64,000 bases of DNA, from positions 4,264,501 to 4,328,500 of the forward strand of contig NZ_CP114286.1 of NCBI RefSeq assembly GCF_027111275.1, written 5' to 3'. The stretch's first letter is position 1. Every line of letters starts with the position of its first letter. This document shows, in pieces, positions 21,015-30,525 of the stretch. The position numbers and the translations under genes were made by a program. Origin of the DNA: Flavobacterium luteolum. GTDB lineage: Bacteria > Bacteroidota > Bacteroidia > Flavobacteriales > Flavobacteriaceae. The notes below the pieces were generated by a model. That model saw only the letters and a program-made list of their open reading frames with translations, had not been told where the DNA came from and ran no database searches.

Positions 21015-21794
21015 TTATTCTTCGGTAATTCTGATATTTTTAGGAGCAACCACTGTGTCTACTTCTTTAAAATAATCAATCAGTACATCTCTTAGTTTGT
21101 AATTTAAATCAAACTTTTGAGTGCTTTTTGCAAAGAAAGTCATGCTGTCTCCTCCATTTGCCAAATAATCGTTTGTAGCAACGTAATACGTTTTGTTTAG
21201 ATCAAGCGGTTTGCCTTGTACTATGATATCTTTTGCTTTATTATCTTTTGTAATAGTAAAAGTCATTCCAGACAATGGCTGAGGTTTTTTCTCCTTAATA
21301 ATGTAAGCCGCAATTTCTAAGATCTGATCGCCCTTTAAAGCTAAAACAACCAAACTGTTTTCAAAAGGCATAATTTCAAAAGCCGTTCTTGTTGTAACAT
21401 TTCCTTTTGGCAAAATAGCACGAATACCGCCATGATTTAAAAGACATATATCTATGTTTTTCTTTTCACGAGCGTTAAAAACAATGTTTCCTCTCTGCAC
21501 GCAAACATCTGCCATTAGGCTTCCAATGCCAGTTTGCCACTTTCCAGTGCTTTTGTCAAGAGTTTCAGGGCAATAAGCCAATACATTATCTAAATCCTTA
21601 TTAATGTGATCTCGATAAGGTTTAATAAAATTTTCAATTTCAGGAGTTTCCCCAGTCTTTTCGGTAACAGGAAGTTGTTTTCCTTCAATTTTAGATAAAT
21701 TGTAGTTTTTCGTACTACAAGAAGAGATTGAAAAAAGTGTTAAGAATATAACAAAAAGTTTTAAAAATCCGTTATACTTTTTTAGTTTTACCAT
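21015..21794 (-). CDS. Lipoprotein with 5'-nucleotidase C-terminal domain
   Basis: This 259-residue protein has a lipoprotein signal (hydrophobic run, then SISSC) and the 5'-nucleotidase C-terminal fold: MADVCVQRG, the LLNHGGIRA block, FENSLVVLALKGDQI and YYVATNDYLANGGDSMTFF, which in the family binds the nucleotide base. It lacks the metallophosphatase half, which is the next gene on the same strand. The two genes together equal one standard 5'-nucleotidase cut in two with the halves in reverse order. It is likely a membrane-anchored partner of the Tat-exported enzyme (inference). Confidence 0.88.
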   Translation of the reverse strand: MVKLKKYNGFLKLFVIFLTLFSISSCSTKNYNLSKIEGKQLPVTEKTGETPEIENFIKPYRDHINKDLDNVLAYCPETLDKSTGKWQTGIGSLMADVCVQRGNIVFNAREKKNIDICLLNHGGIRAILPKGNVTTRTAFEIMPFENSLVVLALKGDQILEIAAYIIKEKKPQPLSGMTFTITKDNKAKDIIVQGKPLDLNKTYYVATNDYLANGGDSMTFFAKSTQKFDLNYKLRDVLIDYFKEVDTVVAPKNIRITEE

Positions 21795-21815
21795 TTTAAA
21801 TGCAACTTAAATAAT

Positions 21816-21823
21816 TAATTTTG
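21816..21823 (+). promoter_or_regulatory. -7 element upstream of the 21842 gene
   Basis: TAATTTTG fits TAnnTTTG, 18 bp before the ATG. No clear TTTG lies at the right distance upstream. The 47-bp gap is divergent and must also carry the promoter of the minus-strand lipoprotein gene. Confidence 0.5.
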
Positions 21824-21841
21824 TAATCTAGTAAAAGTACT

Positions 21842-22354
21842 ATGTTTTTAAATTATATAAAGGAATTTTTTGTAAAAAAATCATTAAATGTTAATTTAAA
21901 TAATGAAAAAAGCGGAGTATTAGCTAAAAACGGTCAAACAATTGGTTTATTGATAGATGAGAGCACTTTTGAAAATTCAGAAGCACTAATTAGGGAGTTA
22001 ACGCTCCACGGAATTGCTTTAGAAAATATAAAAGTTCTTGCCTACAGAGAAAAATTTAAGGAAAAAGAAACCTATTTTCGTCCAACTTTTGGTAAAAAAC
22101 ACATCAATTGGAAAGGTGAAATTATAGAAGGTTATTTGAATGAATTTGTAAATTCAGAATTTGATCTTTTGCTGAGTTATTACGATGTTGAAAATGTCTT
22201 TTTAATGTTTATCACAAACAAGTCAAAAGCTAAATTTAAAATCGGATTTTCTGCTGTAGATCAAAATTTAAATCGTTTGATGATTAATACAGAATTAGGG
22301 AGCTATAAACTATTCGTTTCAGAATTGTTTAGGTATTTAAAAAATATAAAATAA
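21842..22354 (+). CDS. Conserved hypothetical protein (DUF6913-like)
   Basis: This is a 170-residue soluble protein. It starts with a basic, partly hydrophobic helix and has a central alpha/beta core with IGLLIDESTFENSEALIREL, then FDLLLSYYDVENVFLMFITNKSKAKFKIGFS. From memory it resembles the DUF6913 proteins found beside dapA in Flavobacteriaceae; this was not checked. It sits 15 bp upstream of dapA in the same direction, so co-transcription is likely. There is no catalytic motif that I recognise. Confidence 0.75.
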   Translation: MFLNYIKEFFVKKSLNVNLNNEKSGVLAKNGQTIGLLIDESTFENSEALIRELTLHGIALENIKVLAYREKFKEKETYFRPTFGKKHINWKGEIIEGYLNEFVNSEFDLLLSYYDVENVFLMFITNKSKAKFKIGFSAVDQNLNRLMINTELGSYKLFVSELFRYLKNIK

Positions 22355-22369
22355 ATTATAATAATTAAT

Positions 22370-23251
22370 ATGCAATCATTGATAGGTACTGGTGTTGCAC
22401 TTGTGACGCCATTTAAAAAAGATTTTTCAGTTGACATTGAAGCTTTACAGAGAGTTGTAAACTTTTCTATAGATGGTGGAGTGGAGTATCTTGTTGTAAT
22501 GGGAACAACAGCAGAAAATGCAACCCTTACAGCAGAAGAGAAAGAATTGGTTATAAAGACTGTAATCGATGTGAATAAAGGAAGATTGCCTCTAGTTTTA
22601 GGAGTTGGAGGTAATAATACTATGCAGATTGTAGAAGAGTTGAAAACAAGAGATTTTTCTGCTTTTGAAGCGATATTGTCTGTTTCACCTTATTATAATA
22701 AACCAACTCAGGAAGGAATTTATCAGCACTTTAAAGCAATTGCTGAAGCTTCTCCAGTTCCAGTAATCCTATATAATGTTCCAGGAAGAACGGCAAGTAA
22801 TATGCTTCCTTCAACAGTGGTGCGTTTGGCTAATGATTTTAAAAATGTCGTAGCTATTAAAGAAGCTGCTGGAGATATGGCTCAGGCTATGCAGATTATT
22901 AAAAATGCTCCAAAAGATTTCTTAGTGATTTCTGGAGATGATATGTTGGCATTGCCGATCGTTTTAGCAGGAGGAGCAGGCGTTATTTCGGTAATCGGAC
23001 AAGGTTTTCCTAAAGAATTTTCAGAAATGATTCGTTTAGGATTGAATAAAAAAGCAGCGGACGCTTACAAAACACATTACTTTTTGTCAGACAGTATTGA
23101 TATGATTTTTGAGCAAGGAAATCCAGCTGGAATCAAACAAATCTTCCAAGCCCTTGGAATTGCTGAGAATACTGTTCGTCTACCATTGGTTTCTGTTGAT
23201 GAATCTCTTGCAACAAGACTAAATGACTTTGTAAAAAACAGCATTAAATAA
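22370..23251 (+). CDS. dapA: 4-hydroxy-tetrahydrodipicolinate synthase
   Basis: This 293-residue TIM-barrel aldolase condenses pyruvate and aspartate semialdehyde in the lysine/diaminopimelate pathway. Seen motifs: [10 protein letters not shown] (substrate Thr pair), [13 protein letters not shown], catalytic Tyr in LYNVPGR (Y135) and Schiff-base lysine in [10 protein letters not shown] (K164). Length is exactly that of the family. It follows the hypothetical gene by 15 bp. The product feeds both lysine and peptidoglycan synthesis. Confidence 0.97.
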   Translation: MQSLIGTGVALVTPFKKDFSVDIEALQRVVNFSIDGGVEYLVVMGTTAENATLTAEEKELVIKTVIDVNKGRLPLVLGVGGNNTMQIVEELKTRDFSAFEAILSVSPYYNKPTQEGIYQHFKAIAEASPVPVILYNVPGRTASNMLPSTVVRLANDFKNVVAIKEAAGDMAQAMQIIKNAPKDFLVISGDDMLALPIVLAGGAGVISVIGQGFPKEFSEMIRLGLNKKAADAYKTHYFLSDSIDMIFEQGNPAGIKQIFQALGIAENTVRLPLVSVDESLATRLNDFVKNSIK

Positions 23252-23290
23252 TTGTTAAAGTGTTAGTATTTTAAGATACTAAAAAATTAT

Positions 23291-23321
23291 TTTGCAGTAG
23301 CTAAATTAATAACTAAATTTG
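23291..23321 (+). promoter_or_regulatory. Promoter of the bamD-rpoZ-coaBC operon
   Basis: TTTG (23291-23294), 19-nt spacer, TAAATTTG (23314-23321) is a textbook Bacteroidota promoter. The predicted start falls next to a 7-bp hairpin (CACCGAA / TTCGGTG, 23323-23338), so the mRNA would begin with a small stem-loop. Confidence 0.85.
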
Positions 23322-23390
23322 CCACCGAAACTTCGGTGCGATTTCACTTTGGCATAATTAATTGTCTGAGATTGTAATAACAGTAAGAAA

Positions 23391-24185
23391 ATGAAAAAAA
23401 TACTATCGCTATTAATTGTTGTGACTCTTTTTTATTCTTGTGGAGAATATCAAAAAGCATTGAAAAATGAAGATGTTGCAGCAAAATTTGAAATGGCAAC
23501 AAAAATGTATGATGCCGGTAAATACACAAAAGCGATTCGTCTTTTTGAGCAATTAGCAACTTCTTACCGAGGAAAACCTCAGGCAGAAAAGCTGTTTTAT
23601 ATGTTTTCGCAATCGTATTATAAAACAAAACAATACTATTTAGCTGGCTATCAGTTCGAAGCGTTTGTTTCAGGTTATCCGCGAAGTGAAAAAGTGCAGG
23701 AAGCTGCTTTCTTAGGAGCTTATAGCTATTCTAAGTTGTCGCCAGTTTACAGTTTAGACCAAGCAGATACTGTAAAAGCATTAGAAAAATTGCAGGCTTT
23801 TATTGATAATTATCCAAATTCAGAATACATCCCTCAGGCAAATGAGGCTGTACAAAAGCTGAATGGTAAATTAGAGAAAAAGGCATACGAAAACGCTAAA
23901 GGATATAATACCATTTCAGATTATAAATCGGCATTAATTGCTTTTGATAATTTTATCGCTGATTTTCCTGGAACACCTTTAAAAGAAGATGCATTGTTTT
24001 ATAAATATGATTCAGCATATCAATTGGCAATTAACAGTATTCCTTCAAAAATGGAAGAACGTTTACATGTTGCACAAGCGGCTTATGCGAATTTGATGAA
24101 ATTTAAAAGCGATACAAAGTATAAAGAAAAGGCAGACGAGATGAATGCTAGAGTTGAAACAGATTTACAAAAATTTACTAAATAA
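23391..24185 (+). CDS. bamD: Outer-membrane assembly lipoprotein BamD
   Basis: This 264-residue lipoprotein has a short signal ending LFYSC at residue 17 and tandem TPR helices over the rest (YDAGKYTKAIRLFEQLA, FVSGYPRSEKVQEAAFLGAY, FIADFPGTPLKEDALFYKY). BamD is the essential partner of BamA in inserting beta barrels into the outer membrane. Length and TPR pattern match the family. It heads a run of closely spaced genes with rpoZ 9 bp downstream. A distinct promoter lies 70 bp upstream. Confidence 0.93.
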   Translation: MKKILSLLIVVTLFYSCGEYQKALKNEDVAAKFEMATKMYDAGKYTKAIRLFEQLATSYRGKPQAEKLFYMFSQSYYKTKQYYLAGYQFEAFVSGYPRSEKVQEAAFLGAYSYSKLSPVYSLDQADTVKALEKLQAFIDNYPNSEYIPQANEAVQKLNGKLEKKAYENAKGYNTISDYKSALIAFDNFIADFPGTPLKEDALFYKYDSAYQLAINSIPSKMEERLHVAQAAYANLMKFKSDTKYKEKADEMNARVETDLQKFTK

Positions 24186-24194
24186 AATAAAGTC

Positions 24195-24512
24195 ATGGAT
24201 TTAAAAAAGACGAATGCTCCTGTAAACACAATAACTTACAATAAAACAGTTATTGAAGAGCCAACAGGAAATGTGTATGAGGCAATTACCATTATGGCTA
24301 AAAGAGCAAATCAAATTAATTCAGAGATTAAAAAAGAATTGACTGAAAAATTAGAAGAATTTGCTACTTACAATGATAGTCTAGAGGAAGTTTTTGAAAA
24401 TAAAGAACAAATTGAAGTTTCTAAATTTTACGAAAAATTACCAAAACCACACGCTTTAGCTGTTCAAGAATGGTTAGACGGTAAAACTTACCACAGAAGT
24501 TCAAACAAATAA
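24195..24512 (+). CDS. rpoZ: RNA polymerase omega subunit (Bacteroidota type)
   Basis: This 105-residue protein contains the omega core: NVYEAITIMAKRANQIN, the Bacteroidota form of the conserved alpha helix that clamps the beta' C-terminus, followed by an acidic region. It lies between bamD and coaBC (9 and 7 bp gaps); in many bacteria omega is also encoded next to coaBC. Identification rests on the core motif and this neighbourhood. Confidence 0.9.
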   Translation: MDLKKTNAPVNTITYNKTVIEEPTGNVYEAITIMAKRANQINSEIKKELTEKLEEFATYNDSLEEVFENKEQIEVSKFYEKLPKPHALAVQEWLDGKTYHRSSNK

Positions 24513-24519
24513 TAGTACA

Positions 24520-25734
24520 ATGTCAGTTTTAAACGGGAAAAAGATTTTACTGGGTGTTTCCGGTGGAATTGCAGCCTATAAAACAGCCACTTTAGTACGA
24601 CTTTTTATAAAAGCAGGTGCACATGTCCAAGTGATCATGACACCTGCTTCTAAGGATTTTGTAACCCCACTTACATTATCAACCTTATCAAAAAATCCAG
24701 TACATTCAAGTTTCTTTAATCAAGATGATGAAGATCAAGTTTGGAACAATCACGTTGAATTAGGGCTTTGGGCCGATTTAATGTTGGTTGCGCCTGCGAC
24801 TGCCAATACTTTATCTAAAATGGCAACGGGAAACTGTGATAATCTTTTAATTGCGGCCTATTTATCGGCAAAATGTCCAGTCTATTTTGCGCCTGCAATG
24901 GACTTGGATATGTATAAACACCCTTCGACTTTATCGAGTTTTGCTGCGTTAAAGCAGTATGGAAATATTATGATTCCTGCTGAAAGTGGAGAATTGGCAA
25001 GTGGTTTGTCCGGAGAAGGCCGAATGGCTGAACCTGAGAATATTGTTGCTTTTCTAGAAGCTGATTTGGAGAGTAAACTGCCTTTGAAAGGAAAAAAGAT
25101 ACTAGTTACGGCTGGTCCGACATACGAAGCGATAGACCCTGTGCGTTTTATTGGAAATCATTCTTCGGGAAAAATGGGGTTTGATATTGCTAATGAAGCG
25201 GCAAGCTTAGGAGCAGAAGTGTTTTTAATTGCAGGTCCGACTCATTTTAAGGCTAAAAATAGTTTGATAAAAGTGGTTGATGTGGTTTCGGCTCAAGAAA
25301 TGTACGATGCCTGTCATCTGTATTTTAATGAAGTTGATGCAGCAATCGCAGCTGCAGCTGTAGCAGATTATAGACCTAAATTTGTTGCAGATCAGAAGAT
25401 TAAGAAAAATACAGAAGAGTTTTCGATCGAACTGGAAAAGACAAAAGATATATTGTCTTCTTTGGGTGCTATCAAAAAAAATCAGTTTTTAATTGGTTTT
25501 GCATTAGAGACTGAAAATGAAATTGAAAATGCTAAGTTGAAAATTCAGAAAAAAAACTTAGATTTGATTGTTTTAAATTCCTTACAAGATAAAGGTGCCG
25601 GTTTTAAAAAAGATACCAATAAAGTAACTTTTATTGATAAAAATTTTGAAATAGAACCAATGGAATTGAAATCAAAAGAATCTGTAGCGGCTGATATTTT
25701 GAATAAAGTTATTCTGCATTTTTCAAAATCATAA
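24520..25734 (+). CDS. coaBC: Bifunctional phosphopantothenoylcysteine decarboxylase/synthetase
   Basis: This 404-residue fusion carries out two steps of coenzyme A synthesis. The N-terminal flavin decarboxylase (CoaC) shows GVSGGIAAYK, the catalytic His in NHVELGLWADL, the APAMDLDMY loop and a Cys-free flap. The C-terminal synthetase (CoaB, from about residue 190) shows ILVTAGPTYEAIDPVRFIGNHSSGKMG and AAAAVADYRP. Length matches the fused family. It starts 7 bp after rpoZ. A second CoA gene, coaE, lies about 6 kb downstream on the same strand. Confidence 0.96.
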   Translation: MSVLNGKKILLGVSGGIAAYKTATLVRLFIKAGAHVQVIMTPASKDFVTPLTLSTLSKNPVHSSFFNQDDEDQVWNNHVELGLWADLMLVAPATANTLSKMATGNCDNLLIAAYLSAKCPVYFAPAMDLDMYKHPSTLSSFAALKQYGNIMIPAESGELASGLSGEGRMAEPENIVAFLEADLESKLPLKGKKILVTAGPTYEAIDPVRFIGNHSSGKMGFDIANEAASLGAEVFLIAGPTHFKAKNSLIKVVDVVSAQEMYDACHLYFNEVDAAIAAAAVADYRPKFVADQKIKKNTEEFSIELEKTKDILSSLGAIKKNQFLIGFALETENEIENAKLKIQKKNLDLIVLNSLQDKGAGFKKDTNKVTFIDKNFEIEPMELKSKESVAADILNKVILHFSKS

Positions 25735-25805
25735 ATTTAGAATATACGCCGAAAACATAAATTGGAAACGATTTGTGTTTTATAAAATTAAATATCTAGA
25801 CGATT

Positions 25806-26690
25806 ATGAATAAAATAGTTACACTATTAGTATTTTTAAGCTTTGGTTTTGTACAAGCTCAACAGCTAAATTGTACAGTAACTATTAATACAGAACGGCT
25901 AACAAATCCAAATAATCAGGTTTTTAAAACGCTTCAAACTTCTTTGTCTGAATTTGTAAATAAAACAGACTGGACGGGATCTGTTTTAAAACAAAACGAA
26001 AGAATAAACTGTTCGATGTATATTACTTTATCATCAAATAGTTCAGATCAATTCACAGGAACCATTCAGGTTCAATCTTCCAGATTGATTTTTAATTCGA
26101 CTTATTCTTCTCCTGTTTTAAATTACAATGATAAAGATTTTAATTTCAGATATACAGAATACGAGCCATTGTTGTTTAACCCAAATACCTACGACTCAAA
26201 TTTAGTTTCTGTTGTATCTTTTTACTGTTATCTAATTTTAGGTATGGACGCCGATACTTTTCAAATGGGCGCAGGAAATCCATACCTTCAAACGGCTCAA
26301 AATATTGCAAATGTTGCGCAGCAAGGTGGGTTTAAAGGTTGGAATCAATCTGATGGACTTCAAAATCGTTATTATTTGATTAATGATATGATTGCCCCAA
26401 CTTATAGCGATTTACGTCAGACAACCTATGCTTATCATACTGGTTTGGATGCTATGACCATGGATCAAAAAGCGGCAAAAGAGAAAATAAAAAATGCTTT
26501 GCTGTTAATTGGAAAATTAAATTCGGTGAAGCCAAATGCTTTTATTACCCGAGTTTTCTTTGATGCAAAATCAGACGAAATTGTTTCTATTTTTTCTGGC
26601 GGACCAAGTATTCCAATTACAGATTTAACAGATGTCTTAAATAAGGTTTCTCCATTAAACTCTACTAAATGGTCACAGATTAAATATTAA
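25806..26690 (+). CDS. porD: Type IX secretion protein PorD (DUF4835 family)
   Basis: This 294-residue protein has a signal peptide (FGFVQAQ, cut near residue 19) and the DUF4835 pattern: QLNCTVTINTERL at the mature start, LQTSLSEFVNKTDWT, NDKDFNFRYTEYEPLLFN and GMDADTFQMGAGNPYLQTAQ. In Bacteroidota, proteins of this family are annotated as PorD, linked to type IX secretion. The position between coaBC and recN is, from memory, common in Flavobacteria. Role in secretion is by family, not by sequence motif. Confidence 0.85.
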   Translation: MNKIVTLLVFLSFGFVQAQQLNCTVTINTERLTNPNNQVFKTLQTSLSEFVNKTDWTGSVLKQNERINCSMYITLSSNSSDQFTGTIQVQSSRLIFNSTYSSPVLNYNDKDFNFRYTEYEPLLFNPNTYDSNLVSVVSFYCYLILGMDADTFQMGAGNPYLQTAQNIANVAQQGGFKGWNQSDGLQNRYYLINDMIAPTYSDLRQTTYAYHTGLDAMTMDQKAAKEKIKNALLLIGKLNSVKPNAFITRVFFDAKSDEIVSIFSGGPSIPITDLTDVLNKVSPLNSTKWSQIKY

Positions 26691-26747
26691 TCTCGTTTTT
26701 ATAACCCACTTAAAACTCTTTAACTCTCATTTTTACAAAATTGCCCT

Positions 26748-28400
26748 ATGATTACATCGCTGTCAATTAAAAATTATGCTCTTATTGAAAAACTAGCCAT
26801 TGATTTTTCTAAAGGTTTTTCTATAATTACAGGTGAGACAGGTGCAGGAAAGTCAATCATTTTAGGAGCTATTGGTCTTGTTCTGGGCAAAAGGGCGGAC
26901 CTTACTTCACTAAAAAATAAAGAAGAAAAATGTGTTATTGAAGCACAGTTTGAAATTGGAAAATATAATCTGAAAGACTTTTTTGAAGCTAATGATTTAG
27001 ATTATGAAGACGAAACGATTATTAGACGTGAAATTTTACCTTCTGGTAAATCTCGTGCTTTTATAAATGACAGTCCCGTAAATCTTCAGGAATTGCAAGA
27101 TTTAAGCTTGTACTTAATTGATATTCATTCGCAGCAACAAACACAAGAATTGTCAGATGAGAATGTGCAGTTTAAAATTATTGACGCTATTGCTAATAAT
27201 GCAGAAATAATTGCCGAATATCAAAAAATATTAAAATCTTATAAAGCTGATAAAGCGAAGTTAAATGCGTTGCTTAAAAAGCAGAGTGATGCAGGTAAGG
27301 AGCAGGAATATCATACATTTTTGCTGAATGAATTGGTTTCGGCGCAATTAAAATCTGGTGAACAAGAAGAATTAGAAGAGGACTACGAAAAATTGAATAA
27401 TGTTGAGATTATTAAAGAATCTCTAGATAAATCATTGTCAATTGCAAATGAAGAGCAGTTTGGTGTTTTTCATAATTTGAATGAAATTAAAAATGCATTG
27501 CAAAAAGTAGCTCCGTTTTCATCAGAATATCAAAATTTATTCGAGAGAATTACAAGCTTAACGATAGAATTTGATGATGTTTCTAAAGAATTGCAAAATT
27601 GCTCTGAAAAATTGTTAAATGATCCAGTGCAGCTGGAGCTAATAAATCAAAAATTACAATTGATTTATAATTTACAGAAAAAGCACCAAGCAAGTTCTGT
27701 AGATGAACTTCTTCAGATTCAATCAGATTTGGGTAATTCTTTATTAGAGTTGGGTAATATGGATGAGGAAATTGCTTCTTTGTCTAATATTATAGAAGAA
27801 AAAGCAACTGAGTTGGATAATTTCGCATTAAAAATCCATGAAAATAGAGTAAATGCGATTCCGAGATTATCAGAACAGCTAATTTCAATTTTAGAAACAT
27901 TAGGAATGCCAAATGCTCGTTTTAATATGGAATTATTACCTTCTGAAACGTATTTTCAAAACGGAAAAGACGAACTGCAATTCTTGTTTTCTGCAAATAA
28001 AGGAACCGATTTTGGCCTGCTGAAAAAAGTAGCTTCAGGAGGAGAGATGTCTCGTATTATGCTGGCTGTAAAAGCCATTTTGGCTAAATACTCTAAATTG
28101 CCAACATTAATTTTTGACGAAATTGATACAGGAGTTTCTGGAGAAATTGCAATCAGAATGGGTGAAATCATGAAAGAAATGAGCAATACAATGCAGATTT
28201 TTGCCATCACACATTTACCTCAAATTGCGGCAAAAGGAGATTCTCATTTTAAAGTTTCTAAAGCAACAATTGGCGACGATACACAATCTGAGTTAAAACT
28301 TTTGTCTCATAACGAAAGAGTTACCGAAATAGCTCAAATGTTATCGGGTGCAAACATCTCTGATTCGGCATTAAATCATGCAAAAGAATTATTAAATTAA
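26748..28400 (+). CDS. recN: DNA repair protein RecN
   Basis: This is a 550-residue SMC-like ATPase of double-strand-break repair. Seen: Walker A GETGAGKS (residues 29-36) in the globular head, long coiled-coil arms (about 150-360), an ABC signature VASGGEMSRIMLAVK, Walker B LIFDEIDTGVSG and the switch His in FAITHLPQIAA. Length fits the family. It follows porD by 57 bp. Its coiled coil is Leu/Glu/Lys-rich, as expected. Confidence 0.97.
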   Translation: MITSLSIKNYALIEKLAIDFSKGFSIITGETGAGKSIILGAIGLVLGKRADLTSLKNKEEKCVIEAQFEIGKYNLKDFFEANDLDYEDETIIRREILPSGKSRAFINDSPVNLQELQDLSLYLIDIHSQQQTQELSDENVQFKIIDAIANNAEIIAEYQKILKSYKADKAKLNALLKKQSDAGKEQEYHTFLLNELVSAQLKSGEQEELEEDYEKLNNVEIIKESLDKSLSIANEEQFGVFHNLNEIKNALQKVAPFSSEYQNLFERITSLTIEFDDVSKELQNCSEKLLNDPVQLELINQKLQLIYNLQKKHQASSVDELLQIQSDLGNSLLELGNMDEEIASLSNIIEEKATELDNFALKIHENRVNAIPRLSEQLISILETLGMPNARFNMELLPSETYFQNGKDELQFLFSANKGTDFGLLKKVASGGEMSRIMLAVKAILAKYSKLPTLIFDEIDTGVSGEIAIRMGEIMKEMSNTMQIFAITHLPQIAAKGDSHFKVSKATIGDDTQSELKLLSHNERVTEIAQMLSGANISDSALNHAKELLN

Positions 28401-28410
28401 ATAATTAAAT

Positions 28411-28418
28411 TATATTTG
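28411..28418 (+). promoter_or_regulatory. -7 element upstream of the 28452 gene
   Basis: TATATTTG matches TAnnTTTG, 33 bp before the ATG. The -33 region has no good TTTG. An AGGAGGAAA Shine-Dalgarno-like stretch sits at 28442-28449, unusual for this window. Confidence 0.45.
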
Positions 28419-28451
28419 CCACTAACCAAATTAGTATAAACAGGAGGAAAT

Positions 28452-29153
28452 ATGATTAAAAAAATACATGTTTTATTTTTTCTTTGCCTATTTGTTAGCA
28501 AGATTAGCGCGCAGGATCAGATTTCAAATGAAGTAGCTGTGGCTAATAATGGGGAAGTTAAATCTTATATAGCAAAAGATTTTCCAGAAGGCGTTTACAG
28601 AACCTATGAAGATTTTATAGAAAAGAACGCAATCAACATGGGAGATGGCATAATAAGAAAAACAGTAGTTGGTTATAAAACTCTTGATAGAACATTTCTT
28701 TCAGATCAAGTTTTTTTTGCTTGGACAAGAACTGATGTGAAAATTACTGATTTTTTTGCCATTAGTTATAATGGCAGTCTTTACATACAGCAAAAATATT
28801 TTCATAAATTTTCTGTAAAAGAAGATAAAAACCAAGATGGAGATAATCCGAATTCTTATCATAGAGTTATGAATGATGGGAAGTTTTTCTATCTAGAAGG
28901 ATTGTTTGCAAATTCTTGGTCAAAAGCGTTTGCTTATGGTAGTGGAGGAGCAGTTGGAGGGACAATAGGCGCAAACTTGAATAGGTTGAAAGGTGTTGTT
29001 TTTGATGTGGATAAAAAAGAAACTAATTTTATTAGAAATTGCGAAGATTTGAATTTTTTAATCGAGAAATACAACGGCAATAAAATTGAATGTAAAGAAA
29101 AAGATGTTGATATTTTGACGGTACGTGAAAACATTCAGAAAATTATAAAATAG
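28452..29153 (+). CDS. Exported hypothetical protein
   Basis: This 233-residue protein has a clear signal peptide (MIKKIHVLFFLCLFVSKISA, cut before QDQ). The mature part is polar with a central aromatic stretch (YNGSLYIQQKYFHKF), then a Gly-rich hydrophobic segment (YGSGGAVGGTIGANL, about residues 162-176) that might insert in or cross a membrane. It ends with a Lys/Asn-rich domain. No family name is certain. An unusually good Shine-Dalgarno (AGGAGG) precedes the ATG. It stands alone between recN and fabV. Confidence 0.75.
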   Translation: MIKKIHVLFFLCLFVSKISAQDQISNEVAVANNGEVKSYIAKDFPEGVYRTYEDFIEKNAINMGDGIIRKTVVGYKTLDRTFLSDQVFFAWTRTDVKITDFFAISYNGSLYIQQKYFHKFSVKEDKNQDGDNPNSYHRVMNDGKFFYLEGLFANSWSKAFAYGSGGAVGGTIGANLNRLKGVVFDVDKKETNFIRNCEDLNFLIEKYNGNKIECKEKDVDILTVRENIQKIIK

Positions 29154-29208
29154 TTTTAGAAGCTCTTTTTGAAAAAAAAACAAATTAAAATAGAAAAAAA
29201 TAAAGAAT

Positions 29209-30399
29209 ATGATTATAGAACCTAGAATGAGAGGATTTATTTGTTTGACTGCCCATCCAACGGGAGCTGAACAAAATGTAAAAAATCAAATCGAGTACGT
29301 AAAATCTAAAGGAGAAATCGCTGGTGCTAAAAAAGTTTTAGTAATTGGTGCTTCTACAGGTTTCGGATTAGCTTCAAGAATTACTAGTGCTTTTGGTTCT
29401 GGTGCATCTACAATTGGTGTATTTTTTGAAAAGCCACCAGTTGAAGGAAAAACAGCTTCTCCAGGATGGTATAATTCTGCAGCATTCGAAAAAGAGGCTC
29501 ATAAAGCAGGTTTATATGCAAAAAGTATCAATGGAGATGCATTTTCAAACGAAATTAAAAGAGAAACTCTTGATTTAATCAAAGCAGATTTAGGACAAGT
29601 AGATCTTATAATTTATAGTTTAGCTTCTCCAGTAAGAACTAATCCAAATACAGGTGTTACACACCGTTCAGTTTTAAAACCGATCGGACAAACATTTACA
29701 AATAAAACAGTCGATTTTCACACAGGAAAAGTTTCAGATGTTTCAATCGCTCCTGCGAATGAGGAAGATATTGAAAATACAGTTGCTGTTATGGGTGGAG
29801 AAGACTGGGCAATGTGGATTGATGCTTTGAAAGCTGAAAATTTATTAGCTGAAGGTGCTACAACAGTTGCTTATTCTTATATTGGACCATCATTAACAGA
29901 AGCAGTTTACCGTAAAGGAACTATCGGTCGTGCAAAAGATCATTTAGAAGCTACAGCGTTTACTATTTCAGATTCTTTAGAATCTATTGGTGGAAAAGCT
30001 TATGTTTCTGTAAATAAAGCTTTAGTTACTCAAGCAAGTTCTGCAATTCCAGTAATTCCATTATATATTTCTCTTTTATATAAAATTATGAAAGAAGAAG
30101 GAATTCATGAAGGTTGTATTGAGCAAATCCAGCGTTTATTCCAAGACAGATTATACAATGGTTCTGAAGTTCCTGTTGATGAAAAAGGAAGAATCAGAAT
30201 TGATGATTGGGAAATGCGTGAAGATGTTCAGGAAAAAGTGGCTAAATTGTGGCTGGAAGCTACGACAGAAACATTACCTGAAATTGGAGATTTAGCTGGA
30301 TATAGAAGTGATTTCTTAAATTTATTCGGATTTGAAGTGCCTGGTGTTGATTACAACGCAGATACAAACGAAGTTGTTGAGATTGAAAGTATCAAATAA
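29209..30399 (+). CDS. fabV: Enoyl-[acyl-carrier-protein] reductase FabV
   Basis: This 396-residue NADH-dependent reductase does the last step of fatty-acid elongation and belongs to the long, triclosan-tolerant FabV/TER branch rather than FabI. Seen: the N-terminal MIIEPRMRGFICLTAHPTG, dinucleotide-binding GASTGFGLASRI, and the Tyr-x8-Lys catalytic motif in YIGPSLTEAVYRKG, with GRAKDHLE downstream. Length matches FabV. A strong terminator follows 25 bp after the stop. Confidence 0.97.
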   Translation: MIIEPRMRGFICLTAHPTGAEQNVKNQIEYVKSKGEIAGAKKVLVIGASTGFGLASRITSAFGSGASTIGVFFEKPPVEGKTASPGWYNSAAFEKEAHKAGLYAKSINGDAFSNEIKRETLDLIKADLGQVDLIIYSLASPVRTNPNTGVTHRSVLKPIGQTFTNKTVDFHTGKVSDVSIAPANEEDIENTVAVMGGEDWAMWIDALKAENLLAEGATTVAYSYIGPSLTEAVYRKGTIGRAKDHLEATAFTISDSLESIGGKAYVSVNKALVTQASSAIPVIPLYISLLYKIMKEEGIHEGCIEQIQRLFQDRLYNGSEVPVDEKGRIRIDDWEMREDVQEKVAKLWLEATTETLPEIGDLAGYRSDFLNLFGFEVPGVDYNADTNEVVEIESIK

Positions 30400-30423
30400 C
30401 ATATTTTACTACTAGTAAACGAA

Positions 30424-30457
30424 AAACCATCAGCCAAAAGCTGATGGTTTTTTTGTT
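30424..30457 (+). terminator. Terminator after fabV
   Basis: An 11-bp stem (AAACCATCAGC / GCTGATGGTTT) with a 5-nt loop is followed by TTTTTG. Confidence 0.93.
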
Positions 30458-30466
30458 AATATACCA

Positions 30467-30474
30467 TATCTTTG
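30467..30474 (+). promoter_or_regulatory. -7 element upstream of the glycosyltransferase gene
   Basis: TATCTTTG matches TAnnTTTG, 51 bp before the ATG at 30526. The -33 side overlaps the fabV terminator T-run and has no TTTG at the right distance. Confidence 0.45.
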
Positions 30475-30525
30475 TTAAAATTTTGAAACAATAAAAATAT
30501 ACCCTTTAATAACGCGCATTCTGCT